64,000 nucleotides of DNA from Stercorarius parasiticus (taxonomy: Eukaryota; Chordata; Aves; Charadriiformes; Stercorariidae). The notes under the pieces are model-generated. The model saw nothing but the letters and a program-made list of their open reading frames with translations, was not told the origin of the DNA and searched no databases. Location: positions 251,078-315,077 of the forward strand of contig VWZL01003406.1 in the NCBI GenBank assembly GCA_013396915.1, given 5' to 3'. The translations under genes were made by a program, and so were the position numbers. Each line of letters starts with the position of its first letter. The first letter of the stretch is position 1. Positions 25,101-38,700 of this stretch are shown in pieces.

Positions 25101-28100
25101 AAAGAATACGAGTACCAGTACCACACTGCAGTCCTCTATCCTAAATGTATAGCTTGTGACAGGCAGGAAGCATCTCTAACTCTGTTTTATATCATTTTAG
25201 CAGCATGTTCCAATAAACAAAACAAAAGTATATAGCAATTTGTTGTGCGTACAGCTGCAACCTTCACCTATGGGCAAAATACCCAAAAGTTTGACAGGAT
25301 AGTGAGAATGTGATTTTTTTTATTCTTTTTTTTTTTTTTAAAGCTAAAATTGATTTTATTTTAGAAAAGAGAATGATGGTTAAAAGAAAAAAAAAAGCCC
25401 CAAAAAATAAGTGCTATCTATTTTCATTGGTTAGTCATCTTGTACACCTGAATGAAAGGAAACTAATTTGCTTGGGGAAAATACTTATCAATTATATGTA
25501 AACCGACCATTTAGAAACAGGCTTATACAAGACATAGAGAATCGAACTTTCCTTATTCTTCTAAAAACTGCATTTTTTTAGGCTACAATTAACTATCCTA
25601 TTGAATTGTCTAAATTCTAGATTATTTGAAATTATAAAACCTTCTTTAAATAGCCTTAGAAAACCACTATACTGTAAGAATTTGCTATACTATTATTCAA
25701 CATATTTGGCATTAGGTTAGCCAAAAATACTCAAACTGCTTAATGTGAAGATCTGGATCTTTTTTGTAATACATGGAAGAGGTTTCTCTAAAGCCAATAT
25801 TCTCCTAATAGCATAATTTTATGTTCCCATTAAATCCTCATCTTAGATCCACCTCAAAACATAACTATACACCTTTGGACAGTAGAAATGCTTGTTTTTT
25901 ATCTGGTAGGGTTTCGAGAGTGCACAGATGGCTATTACAGATTAGTAAAATGGGACTGCGCAATAACAGTGCCAGCTGTGTAACAACCAGTCCATCTCTA
26001 AAAGAGATTGCAAATTCAAAGAGGGAATCCTTTCAGAAAAGGGCTGAGAGCTGCTTCAGATGAACTGAGACTCTACATTAGGAGGACAGAATTCTGGTTT
26101 TACACAAAGGACAGAATGCTTTTAGCATATTTGCCATTAAAATTGTGTTTCAGTGACTTGTTTAGGGAAATGAAAGAGCTGAAATACTCTCCTTTATATT
26201 ACTGCAATTATATCATTAAACATTCAGCTATGATTTATTTTAATTTTTCTAATCTGACCACAAAAAAAATTAATTCCAGAGAGACTAGATTGGTGGAGAG
26301 AGTTACTAGGAAGGAAGCTGATTTCCAGACCATTAGTCCTAGCTGAGATCAGGTCCATGGTGCCTGAAAACTCTCTCTTGAGGAATCTTTGCTAGTTTAT
26401 TTGAAAAGATATGATGTCCTTGCTCTAAATCTCTTTGAACTAGTGAGGGGAGAAAAAAAAAAAAAAAAGAACTGCATTCAAAAGCTGGCCCTGAATTTTA
26501 TATTTCTTTCAGGAGGCAGCAACTCCGCACAAAATTGTTCACCTCCTTCATTTTGTTTCCCATTCCTTTTTTGCTGTCTCACTGATACATTTAGCAATTG
26601 GAGACTCACATTAGGCTAAATGCCTTTTGACAATTACTGAAACAGTTATTGCATGTGTTTGGTATCCTAGGGTTCACTGCAATAGGGACTGACAGTAATA
26701 AGTATCTTGCAGAGCAGGTGCTGCATGTGCTTTGATATCAGCCACAATTAATTAAAGTAAAACTTTAAATAATTCAGTCATTATTGTAAATACAAGGCCA
26801 TCTTCACAAAGATGTCAATAAGACTTTGCACAAAGGAGAAGTCAATTTACAGCGGATACTGCTTTCTGGTGTCTCAGCTGAAGACCAAAGAAATACAGGG
26901 TCATTTTTCTCCTACATTCAGATTTAATCAAAACTCTTACTCCATATTGAAGCACTGTAATAATGCCACTATATTTACACTTAACTAAATATATAAATCA
27001 AGCAAACCATCTTCCAGTCTTTTGGGCTGCTTTGCTCTCTCACAAAGAACTTGATCCAATCTTTACTCCATACAAGGAACTTGATCCTGGGAAAGATCAG
27101 TATTAACAATAAAAACAGCTGGGTTAAGGATCCAGTTCTCAAAAGGAGCTTAATCAGCTGGGAATTTTAGAATTTTTACTGTTTGCTTGAAAATCTGAAA
27201 TAAAATTTGTCTGCACTGAATTTAAGGAGAGTTTTTCATGGGATTTAAATTGAATCATGATTTCACAAGAATGGGTCTCTTAAGACACAGACTTCTACCA
27301 ACCCCTACAGAAAAGTTGGTCTAAAACATGCACTGCAAATGGTTAGCTACAGAATTCAGCACTTTCTGTTTTCTCATAAATGTGAAGACCCTACTCCAAC
27401 ATCTACGATACATTTATCTACACAAATCCATCTGTTTTGTAGACAACTGCTTTTTTCTGCATATCTGCGGACAGATATTCCTACAAACATCAATCCTATA
27501 ACTGCTTGTCAAAAATTCATTCTCTATTATACGATAGTAGTGTACACTATTAGCAGTTTGGAGAACCAATATTCAAAACTGAATAGTTATGAGGAATTTA
27601 AAATTATGACATCCACGCCCTGGATACCTTTCCATTTAAATTTAATTCTTCATTTACATACTATCTAACAGTATTTGGGGGCTATTTCCCCCATAAGTTG
27701 GTCATTTCAATGCAAGGTACAACTAGTCCCGTTGTTTTTGAATAGGAAAGTAAAAGGAGCAGCACTTAACTTTTTAAGGTACACTTTTTAACAAGTTTTA
27801 AAGAAGTTAAATCTGCAAGGAAAAAAATACTATAGATAGAACCAGAATGGGGAAAAAATTATTATTATCAACAAAGATAACTGGGTTAAGGCCACAGAAT
27901 GGCAGTATGATTCTGTCCTTTTAGAAGCTGCAACTCATGAATGTACATACATATAAAGCTAAAGGTGGAAGACACAAACAAGTTAAAAACCTCTTCATCA
28001 GATCATACATAAAATATATAGCTTGAGGGGATAGAAAATGTTCTTCTGGCTGGCTAAGCACGGGGAATTGCTTCAACTGCCATTGTGTCCTTCTAGTAAC

Positions 28101-29709
28101 AGAAACAGTACTAGGCATAAAACCTTACAATATTTCCTGCAGCAATGTCAGCTGGAGTTCAAGCAGTACCAGAGACTGCTGAAGTGTCCTTTACAAGGTG
28201 AAGTTACTATCCCGTTAATGATCTGTTGTGTTTTCCTGATAATGTCATTTGTCCTGGTTTATGCCCGACTTACACCACTATTAAGGAATAAAATCATAGG
28301 TATTTGTAATGATATAATATTTTAATACTAGTCTTTTTCCAAAAGTTCATGTATTTTCGCAGTGAAGGAGTTCATTATTTAGTGCTTCTATTAGGGTAGA
28401 CCCAAGCTTCTGAGATGAGATTTTTTTTGTTCAGATTTAATGGCTCTTTTATAGACGATTGTATCATAAATTGTTTTAACTCTTCTGTTTGGTCCTTTAT
28501 TAAGAATTATAATTGTGCCTCTGGCTTAGGAGCTTTACTTGCTAATTCTCCAGTTTGTTACATCAGTTTTAGGGCTCCACTTCCTAGAAGGCTCCTAAGA
28601 TTTTATGGGGTGACATCGTTCATGCTCCAACCTTCATCTTTGAGGTGGCCTCTTTCTTAGTTTGATGTGGAATGTTTACGATATTAACATGACATACATA
28701 GAAGATCACTTTTAAAAAAATGTATCACACACGGTCATTTCCTTCTAATTACCCCACAGAGGGAGGTATCAGAGCTGATATTAGAAATAATTTTTTGGAA
28801 GTCGCATTATATTCATACCATTAGAGTATGGCTTTTTCTTTTCATGTGAGTGCAAAACAGTCTTTGAGCATCTCTCTAATATTCTTAAAAAGTGTTTCAT
28901 TCACTGGACATAATGATAAAAAAAACTCTATGAAAGGATTTGGAAACCACCATATAGTACATTCTCTGGCTAGGACAACAAGATAGTAAAGACAGATAGA
29001 TAGTAGCCAGCTAGATAATTAAAAGCTGGCCAATGTACATGAAGGGAAAAATGGCTCTTGCAACACTTTTTGGCAGCCTAAGAGGTTGACAAATACTGGA
29101 TGTTCCAATAGAAAATCCACCTAAAACCAGAGTCCAAAGAGCACGACTATTTTCTGTCCACTAGCCTCACTCCTCTCCTTCCCATTTGCTTAAGCAGAAA
29201 AAGGCTGGAAAGTGATTAACTTTTGGTAGACCTTGAAGGAAACACCCATTCTGATAAGACTACTTTCAGGAAGAAGCAGGGGGGGAGACAGAGCATAAGA
29301 GACCATTTCACATGATGCGCAGAATTATGACATGATGCACAGAATTTTCCTAAGAGCCACCTCTAAATTTATGACATTAGTGAAGTTTCTCAAATCATTG
29401 CAACAGAAGATCAGACCCCTCACGTATTTGGGTCTAACTACCATGATAGTATAAAAGGGTATGTTCTGTAGCAGGTAGATTGGAAATGTCATGGCTAGAT
29501 TACTGACTTTAAGGCTTTACATAACTTTTTATTGCTTTTTTTCCCCAACAGAAATTCATTACAACTCTGCTTATCTGCTCTTAAAATGCACGGAGAAGAG
29601 TAAGATTTTTTTCTTATAAGCAAAAAAGAAACAATTTAGAAAATATGCACATCAGATACTGTGCTTTTACATAATTACTGATGCAGTGAATATAATTAAT
29701 GACACCTAT
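22159..29709. other. Non-coding, nothing firmly recognised
   Basis: AT-rich. Low-complexity tracts include pyrimidine-rich 22404-22441, (ACAG)n at about 22261-22274, poly-A at 24653-24663, poly-T at 25326-25339 and poly-A at 26452-26468. An imperfect 16-bp direct repeat (CATGATGCGCAGAATT / CATGATGCACAGAATT) lies at 29311-29346. Open frames 26008-26346 (112 codons) and 27339-27668 (109 codons) match no family I recognise and are at chance length. Confidence 0.5.
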
Positions 29710-29735
29710 TTAGTAAAAAAATAAGCTGTTTGCTT

Positions 29736-29780
29736 GGGGGGGCGGGGGTGTGTGTGTCTGTGTTTGTTTTGGTTTTTTCC
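29736..29780. repeat. G-rich / GT-rich simple sequence
   Basis: Two G-runs (GGGGGGG, then GGGGG after a C) are followed by TGTGTGTGTCTGTG and a T-rich tail. Simple sequence, with no function inferred. Confidence 0.8.
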
Positions 29781-32700
29781 CCTGAAAATGCATTCACTAG
29801 CCTGTTTATGTTTGGCTAGCCCACCTTGCATAGCTCTTTTCCTTCACCTAGCATGTGACATTTAATGGTTTGGCAGAGCACAACATTTTTAGTGCATTTA
29901 GAACTATGTAAACATCACCTCCTCTAGCTAGGATTTCTGAGTGAGGTTGGCCACTATCTTTTGCAATTTCCTGTGTTTATCTATATATATATATTTATAT
30001 ATTTCAAATATGGTGTAAATTCCTCTTATCTTTTATCCACTAAAGTCAATTAAGGACTCTGAGATCAGAATCAGGCTCATTCTCTTTATGTCATAACTTA
30101 AAGGGAATCTTCTGTGACAATTTTTACCTTTTTTTTAATGCACATTTCAAATGCAGCTAAAAAGACCTAAACCAACATAACTTTCTGGTTTGGTACTTTC
30201 ATTCTTATTAAAAAGAATATATAAAAAGAAGAATATATGTTCAGAGGACAGAGACTACATATAACAGTCCAAGTAAAGAGCTGTTTTCTTACAGCTCGCT
30301 CAACAATATTCACTAAGAAGTAATAGGTACCATTTGCATTTAAATATAGTCTGAAACATTGTTTTTTTCTCCCTTTGGAATTCATAATGACACTTTGTTG
30401 TGGTTACTTTAATTTTTTGTACTGATTTATATGCGGGGCTTTTAAAAGATTACAAATGCATCCAATACCTTATGTACCAAGGTTTAGAACTCACCTTAAT
30501 AGTCTCAGCTGGGCATAATGCAGATCCAAAACACCATCAGGAGCAGAAAACAGAAATGGGATTCAAGGAAAAGAGCCAACAAACTATTGTCTCACATGTA
30601 TGTTTTCCTTGGTCCAGTAGTTAACATTTTTGAGCTGGAAAAGACTGCAACATATTTTAATGAATTTAAAGCTTTGGCCAACCTTCCCAAAGTGCTGTTT
30701 TTCTCAGTTTTGTAAAAATGACTGCAAAAGCTCTCAAAAACAGCACTAACAGCAGTGACAAAAAGTCTTCCAGTCATATTCTTATTCTGTTATCCCAGGT
30801 AACAAATTTGCAGAACAACATTAATGGAAAAAAAGAATATATGCTATCGATTGTCACAAGTTTGACAATGCCTGGATGCACCTAGGTAATCCTAAAAGCA
30901 GTTGACGAAAACATAACATCCTGCAATAAAGACCGTCTATGTTATTCCTTTTGAATTAAAACTTGCTTCAGCTGAACCCATAGTTTTGCCTTGACTTCCA
31001 TTTCTAGTTATAACAAGCAAAGCTAAGTCATAAATGGAATGCTTCAGTGATATTTTCACACATATACACACATGTACCACAATATCCACAGCAGGACTAA
31101 ATTGCATCACAGATGGCCATTGTAGCAAAGGAGTAAAATCGGAAATGCTCATCCTTATTGAGACATTTCTTTTTTCAGCTGCCTTGGACAAATGAAAGCA
31201 GCAACTGCCCTGGTTAATTTCCAGGGAAAAACATCCACCTTACTATATATGGTTTTTTGGTTCCAATTAACCCCGTGGCCACAGCAAGAGCAGCAGAACC
31301 AAGCAGATTCTGTAGGGAAAAAAGAAAATAAATAAACAAACCAACCAAGACTTGCTTGAGAAGGAAAAAATGAAAATAAGATATATTTTCAAAATACATA
31401 TAATAAATTTTTAGCTAAATCACTTTTTTTTTTCTAATTGTTATGAACCAAGGCATGATTTTTCAGAAGGTGAACAGATAACTGACTACAAAGGCAAGCA
31501 GGAAGGCAAGTCATTGTCTAGCTTTTACTGTATACATCTGTGCTAACATTTCTGCCAATGTAGCATTAGCATTCATGATCCATCATCTGATCTGTCCTGG
31601 GTGGATCGGGAAGGGAGAAGGCATCTGTTTGCAACACAGCTGATAAGTGAGACTGGGATCCTGCAGGAATATTTCAAAAGTATACCCTTAAGAGGCACTT
31701 ATACCTTGATCCTTCGCCTTCTACCTTGACTTCTCTCCATCCTTTCCTCCCTTGCAGCATTTTACTAAAGAATGATTTTTTACCCTCGCAGTAATACTAG
31801 TATGCTTTCCCAGGGTGTAGCAGTTTGTGGAAGGGCAAGCCATTCAGCCCAGGAATAATGAAGGGAATAAACAGGATTACAGCACTGCGTGGTGTCCTGC
31901 AGAGACTTCAGGGATGCCTTGTTTAGCAGTGTGCACCAGCAGCAGCACAGTACTGAGTTCAGATTAATCTGTCTTCCTTCTCAGCAAGGAAAATTAGCCA
32001 GGACAGAACATCGTGCTGTCACAAATTTAATGCTCTAACATAAACTACCAGAGGTACCTCTGCTAGATATATGGCAGTGTACTCCACCTATCTGGGAAGT
32101 ACAAGCAATCTCCTTCCTCAGTGCTATCTGCAAAGGTGTCACCTCCAGCACTAATGGCAAGGCATTGCATATGAGAAGTCATACCTTTCTTTCTCTTCAG
32201 TCATATCTCCCACCAACAGTACGATGCACATTACGATAGTCAGCCTGGCTTCTCTGAAAGCCCTTTCTTTATCCTAGTTTAATTTGTTGCATCACAGAAA
32301 ATTGTGTCTCTCTGACATAAGAATAAGAGAATCCAGTATCTAAGCAGTTCATATATTTAAGGATTTAACAACCTTTGCTCTTTCTTTTCCATGTGCGGCT
32401 AGGATGCCTTTAGAAATATTTCATAAACATCTAGTAGACTTTCATTTTAACTAGTAGATACTTCTTCCAAATCAATTACAAGATTTGGGAAAGAATCACA
32501 TTGGTTTTGCACAGAGTGTGATGCATGTTCTCCATTGGCCCTAAACCCAACAACAAATATCTTCCATAAATGTTGGCAAGTCTAAGCTAGAGCCATTGCT
32601 CTCATCTTACAATACTTAAATGAAAATTTGCTTTCAACATCTATCTATACCTTTCTTGACAGTTTTATTGTGAAAGACAGAACAGAACAATCAAAGACAT

Positions 32701-35700
32701 TATTTCCCAATAAAACTGTTGGTCTCCTCTCACCCCGGCCTCTGACAGCTCATTAAGATCAGTAAGTGTCGGTAGGTAATAGTATCTAGGAGGAGCTCAC
32801 AGTTGTACCTTTGCTTTAATGGCAGATTATTTTCTCCCTCTGAGATTCCTTAGCCTGTTAAGGATACAGAAGCATATGTCCTACTCAGTTTAGGGTTTGA
32901 CTTCTCTTAGGCAATGTGAGAAGGTGCAGATGGCTTATATTGTAGCCATCTTTTCTGAAGGATGAGCTGTTACTATTAATGATGATATAATTGCCTCATA
33001 CTGTTATCCTTACCACTGTAGAGCCAAAGTCAATTAGAAAAGTCTGGTTACGTCAATTATGTTCTCAGTTTCCATCCTTACAGAACTCAACAGGTCAAGG
33101 AGTCAAAATGAATCTTTTCCTCCTGGCAAACACAAAAACCCCGCTGAATGTGCAGTCTGCGCTTACCAGATAGGGAGTGTTAGATGTCAGTAAGACCATA
33201 GTGCAAACTGAGAGCCAGTAGAGAAAGGTCACTTGCCTTTTTGAATCACTCAAAATTCATGGTGAACAAGTGGAGTCAGGCATTCAGCTTGTAAGCCTTT
33301 CAGATTTACAAAATCATATTTTTCTGGTTTATGATGAATATAAATATGAATTCTCACCTGCGGAGAGAGAGTGCAATCAGAAAACTGAACAGATTTGCAA
33401 GAAAGAGTTCAAAGTGAAATTTCCTTTCCCACTGAGCACTCCACAACAGACGACACTCAGGTTGTAGGTGACATAGAAGCATAAAAGATTCTTTTAAGAA
33501 GCTTGTAATACTGTTGAACTACTGTGCTTTAAAACTAACAGTCCCATGTGCATACAAAGATCTTGAATCTATTTTTAAAAGCAAAAATAATGAAACTGTT
33601 TGTAAGGATACAAGTTTTATATTTAATAATAAATTATAGAAAACATATAACTTTCAAATTGTAGTTAAGTGAAATGTTTTATAGCTAGCAGAGCAGGTAT
33701 CAAAATTTTCAATTTAATACCCAGTTTTACTGTAGCAAGTACAAAAATCCAGTGATATAGCAATGAAATATGAATCTATGCACATAAGCAACAAAAATAC
33801 TTGATACAAGACTTTACTAAGAGCCCAGGCACAGAAAAGTTGCAAATATTTTTCCTACCAGTAGTATTTTATTCTAGAATATCAGCTGCTGAACATTTAT
33901 TCCAGAGGTGAGGCATATCACACTAAAAACTTACTCTATACATCAAAGTTTCTGGCGGAGTTCTTAGGTTTTCCATTTTCTAAGGTTATAAATAACTGCA
34001 AATGTAGTAACATCTACCATCTTCCTTGATTTACTTCCTTTCTCCAGTAGTGACTGCCAGTTGTTGGACACTAGTTCTAGCCATTAGATGACAAAAAACT
34101 CCATATGCTAGATTTATCTCTTCCATTTTTACTCCCATATTCTACTTTTTCCACAAAATGCAACTTTTAGCTAATGACATTTTCTTCATTTTAGTGAAAG
34201 TAGCAGGCCTAGTTGTACCTCCAGCTTATATGAGAGCTATCATGTGGCTGTAAAGAGTTTGTGTGAAAACAGGACCCCAGTCAAAATGTTGCTTGCAATT
34301 ATGTCACTGTAGACTTCTCAAGTCTTCTGAGGTGAATTAGAGAAAAAGCCCAGCCCCTCTCATTGTGCATCTTCTATGACACGCTGTCCTTATATCAGCC
34401 ACCTAAAATCTCTCATTTGTCTTAAAACAACTAATTTATGGTGAACTTACAACATACGCCTCCAGAAAACAGGAACACCACAGGTATCATTCTATTTGAT
34501 CAGTGAAGCTCTGCAAAATAAATACTGTATCTGCTATTTTTTCTTCAGATCTACTTCCACTGCACATTGGGTGGTGTTGACTCAAATAATTAACATGGAG
34601 GAAATAAGATACCTAACCAGTATGAAAGGAGAAAGATACACTCACCTTGCTACAGGAAAGAACGTGAATTGATATGCTAATGCTTTTTATTTGAGTAGAA
34701 GAATCTTGAATCTAGATGTACTAACGTCTCCTGAATCAGCTAGTAAAACACTGACACCCAAAATGTTTGTCTGGCAAAACATACTTTCATGTAGGGTGTG
34801 ATTATACTGAGACAGTCTAAGAAGTCCTAGACTCTTCTAATCCATATAACCAGCAACAGAAGTATATCCCTGTACATAATCTAGGAAGTAAACTTTTCTA
34901 AGGTGAGTTTCAGATAAGCAAAGTTCTAGAACATAATTAATTGCAAGGTAATCTTAAAAAGTATCTGTCTTTTTGCAGCAAAAATTGCTGACATTTCCCC
35001 CCTTCAGTACATTAGGAGTATTCCACTACAGCCTAGGCAATATAGATGGCAATTCTTCTGCAAGTCCATTTCCTCTCAGACTTTATTGTCTTTTGACAAT
35101 TTCTACATGGTCTTGATTTCCTCCTTGTTCTTGTTGAATCCATTTCACTTTGTTTTGCAAGTATTTTGCTGACTCTTTCCCAGCAAATTCTTCCTTGTAA
35201 CACTATTTTCCATCCCGAAAGGATTCTATGCTGATCAGATAGGAGCAACCTAAGCTAAATTTCACAAAAGCGTATAATAGCAGCATTTGGCTCAGATTGT
35301 CTCAGTCTATAGCCCTGTCATGACAGCTGCTCCCATGACAAATGATAGGAGCTTACAAACAAGGCAGAGTTGCAAAGGACAGTGGATTTCAAGGAGCCAT
35401 CCCCTAAGTTATTTGCAGATAGAGCCGCTATTTACAATGTCTAGTGCAGTATTTACAGTGCAAAAATGGATATGAGATCTTTCAGCATTTCCCAGCCATA
35501 CTGAAGTTCTCAGCTATTCTCACTCTTGTCTCCTCTTCTCTGTCTTCTCCTCCTCATTCTCCCCAACACACATATACTAGCACACATAAAACTCCCTTCT
35601 GCTTGTAAATACTTTCCTAGGAAGTTTCATGAGAATAAATTCTGGATAAATAAACAAGATATAAGAAAGTAATTACAGGAATAAGAAGAGAAGTGCTTGT

Positions 35701-38700
35701 TAATTGTTTGCGGCACTGGAGTTGGTTTCCAGTGAAAACTTTCTACTGCTTTCTAATTACAATGCCGTTTAATTTGTAAGTGTAATAACAAATCTTCTGA
35801 CATGGAATATAATCTAATTTCCATGGAATAATTTATTCTTAATGTTTTAAACACTATACTACCTATACTTTGACCAAGTCTGTGCATACTGTTCATAACT
35901 GAATGATAATAAAAATTTCTAAATTGTCAGCTAGTTTAGACACATAAATCTTCAGCAGAAAATACTACATCTATACCTGAATGATCTACAGCCCAAATAA
36001 ATATTTTTTAAATATAATCTAGCATCACCAATCAGTAGTTAAAAATCATAGAACAGCCTTAAGACTTTGAAAAACTTGTTTCCATTTACAAAACATTACT
36101 TGGGTCTGGGAAATAGGAAGTGGTCAGATAACCTGACTCTATAGGTCTGCAAAACTTTCTCTATTTAGAAAACACCTGTTAGGATTTAAATTTGCCCTTG
36201 CATCTATAGTTTACTATATCTCAGAGTAAGTGAATGCAATATTATTTCCCAAGTGGAAAGAGATTCCTAAAATGTCACAGGACTTCATTCTGTTTAATTG
36301 TATGAGTAGTCACTCAAGGTGAATGACACAGAACAAAGGAAAAAAAGCCTTACATTTCAGCATCTCACAAAAGGACACGGAAATATCTTGAAGATGACCA
36401 AAAATATCCTAACAAGGAAAAAAAATTCTCAGTGTAATTCTGTAAGTCCTTACCTTCCATATGTGAGTAACATATTAATTCCCCTTCCAAAGCTTTCAAT
36501 TTTCTAAGCACTGAAATGGAAAGGAAGAGAAATTTACACCTTGACATGATGAATATTCATATACCCTGACTATAAGAGTCTATCTGTGGCTGAAGTTAAA
36601 GTATTAGTCTTCTTAGACCTAGACTGCATTCGCTGGAGAAAAGAAGGCTATTGCTTTGTGCAATTCAGAGAAAGAAAATGAATCTCCTATCCTGAACATC
36701 TGGAGAAGTGAAGAACAAGCCCCAGTGGGGCAGGAAGTTTAGGGAGAGCAGCTTAACTTAGACAACGACCTTGGTGATGTGAATATACCTCCATTATTTT
36801 CTTTCCTTACGGCATTTTATGTAACAAATGCTTTTGTCAGCATACCCATGACCTCAAAGACCAGACCAAGAGAAACTGTTACTGACCACTGACATTCTCA
36901 AATGTGGCACAACAGTACTTACAGATATGCTGAATTTTCTTGACTGCAATATCTTTTCCTATTGCAAAATTAAAAGGAAGCAGTAGCAGAATGTCTGTGG
37001 AAAAGTCTCTGCTTAGACCAAGCTCTCTAATTACATAATTTCAAATCAAAGCAAGAACAGCCAGCAGCTCAGATTCGAGTATCTACAGTGAAGCAGTTGG
37101 AGTATGCACTTGCTTGATTCTGGCATATTCCAGGTGTGTAGAGTTCCTCTCTTTGGACCAATGGATAGTTAATTACTTATAGAAAATAAAGAACAAATTG
37201 AAAGCAACCCATCCCAGTACAGTCAATTGCACGGTAGGAAGGATACTCATCTAGGATGTGGACTAATCGTACAAATCAAATCTCGACTCTGAGAATGGCA
37301 CAAAGTTTGATTACAAAAGCCTCTACTTTTCTAGGTACAGCTAAAGGTATAATTCATGCATATAATAAGTACTATAGACTGCCTCCACTGCTCAAACATC
37401 TCTGAAAGTATTATATAGGAAATGAGGTATCACCTGATAATGGATTGTTAAAGGCAGAAGAGAAAAGTATGACAAAAGACAGTAACTCATAAAATAGATT
37501 CCTTGCATAAGCTGAAAGGAAACCGGATTACTTGTTTTGAATACAGACAATCTAACTAACTTTCAAGAGCTGCGGCACCAAGAAAAATATTTATCCTCTT
37601 CCGGAATTTCACGCTGTCTGTACAAAAAAAGCCACGCAATTGTACAAATGGTATAGTTTCACCTTGCACTTGAAGGCAGTAAAATATCAAGGGGAAAGGA
37701 TTCATCTGTGGAGAGTTTTGCATGCTCTCGCATGCTGGTGTTGTTTCTCACATACAAACAACTGGTACAGTGATCAGTGATCACATTTTTTCTGTCCTTT
37801 CCTATCAGGCACTTTCAAATCATAAGAAAACCTGGTGGGATCTCTTCCCTAATCACAGGTAAATTTGAGTCACCATTTCCCCACTGTATTTCACCTGCAA
37901 TTGTAATTTGCCCCTATATTAATTTTGCACATCATCCCATGTAGCCTCATCGGGACTTTGGATGACATTGTGACTTAGATTTGTTTACTGACCATATTCT
38001 ACCCCAGACTATAAATCACCACTGAAAATGCCAAGTCTTTCTCTCCCCAGTGCGTTCACCAGAGCACAAATCACATACAGGTTCACCAGGCTGATACATG
38101 AAAAGTCTTAAATGTTTTTTAAAAAATAAATTACAGCAACACTACTCGTCCTTTGACTCACAGCACTGTAAATCAAAAATAATCCTATTTTAGTCAATTA
38201 TATTACACAGCTATAAAACTGGCCTAAAAGAACAGAAAGTAAAAAAAACGCATATGTTCCCTTCTGTGTGTGTGTGTGTAATAAACCACCTGTAAATGCC
38301 ATGCTTTGCCATACATTTTAAGGTGAAAGACTCTTTCATAGCAAATGAGACCAAAGTGTTACCAAAGTGCTGCTGAAATGTTTAGCCAGACTGAAAGAAT
38401 TACCTGTTGTTTATGGCTCTACTGTAACAAGGAAAAGTATTTAAATTATTATCTCTTTATAATCGATCATGTTACATCAGACTCTCCCAGGGTGCATTAA
38501 TATTGGGATAAAAACCATATGTGAGCTTCTTGAGAATTTCCTGATACTAAAAATCCTGCTGGAACAACCAGACAGGCGGAATGGGGTGCACTAAGCTCTG
38601 CAAAATGTTGCATTGAGGTGCGCTGGCCGTATCTGTGCTACTGGCATTTTCAGATACACAATAACAGTGTGTATCTAATTCCAGGCACTGGCACTAGCTT

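Noticed and set aside
26008..26346. 112-codon open frame (plus)
   Set aside because: Non-ATG start, no domain, no clear splice signals; within chance expectation.
27339..27668. 109-codon open frame (plus)
   Set aside because: No recognisable protein features and no splice context.
28249..28275. TGTCCTGGTTTATG as another LTR/TIR end
   Set aside because: Only 11 bases match the element at 47670; no inverted partner or target duplication was found nearby.
36039..36051. AATCATAGAAC as a CR1 tail
   Set aside because: There is no adjoining CR1 body; the same applies to similar words near 2125, 45384 and 58145.
37770..37784. 15-bp palindrome GTGATCA-G-TGATCAC as an operator-like site
   Set aside because: Palindromes of this size arise by chance in a window this long and no gene is nearby.
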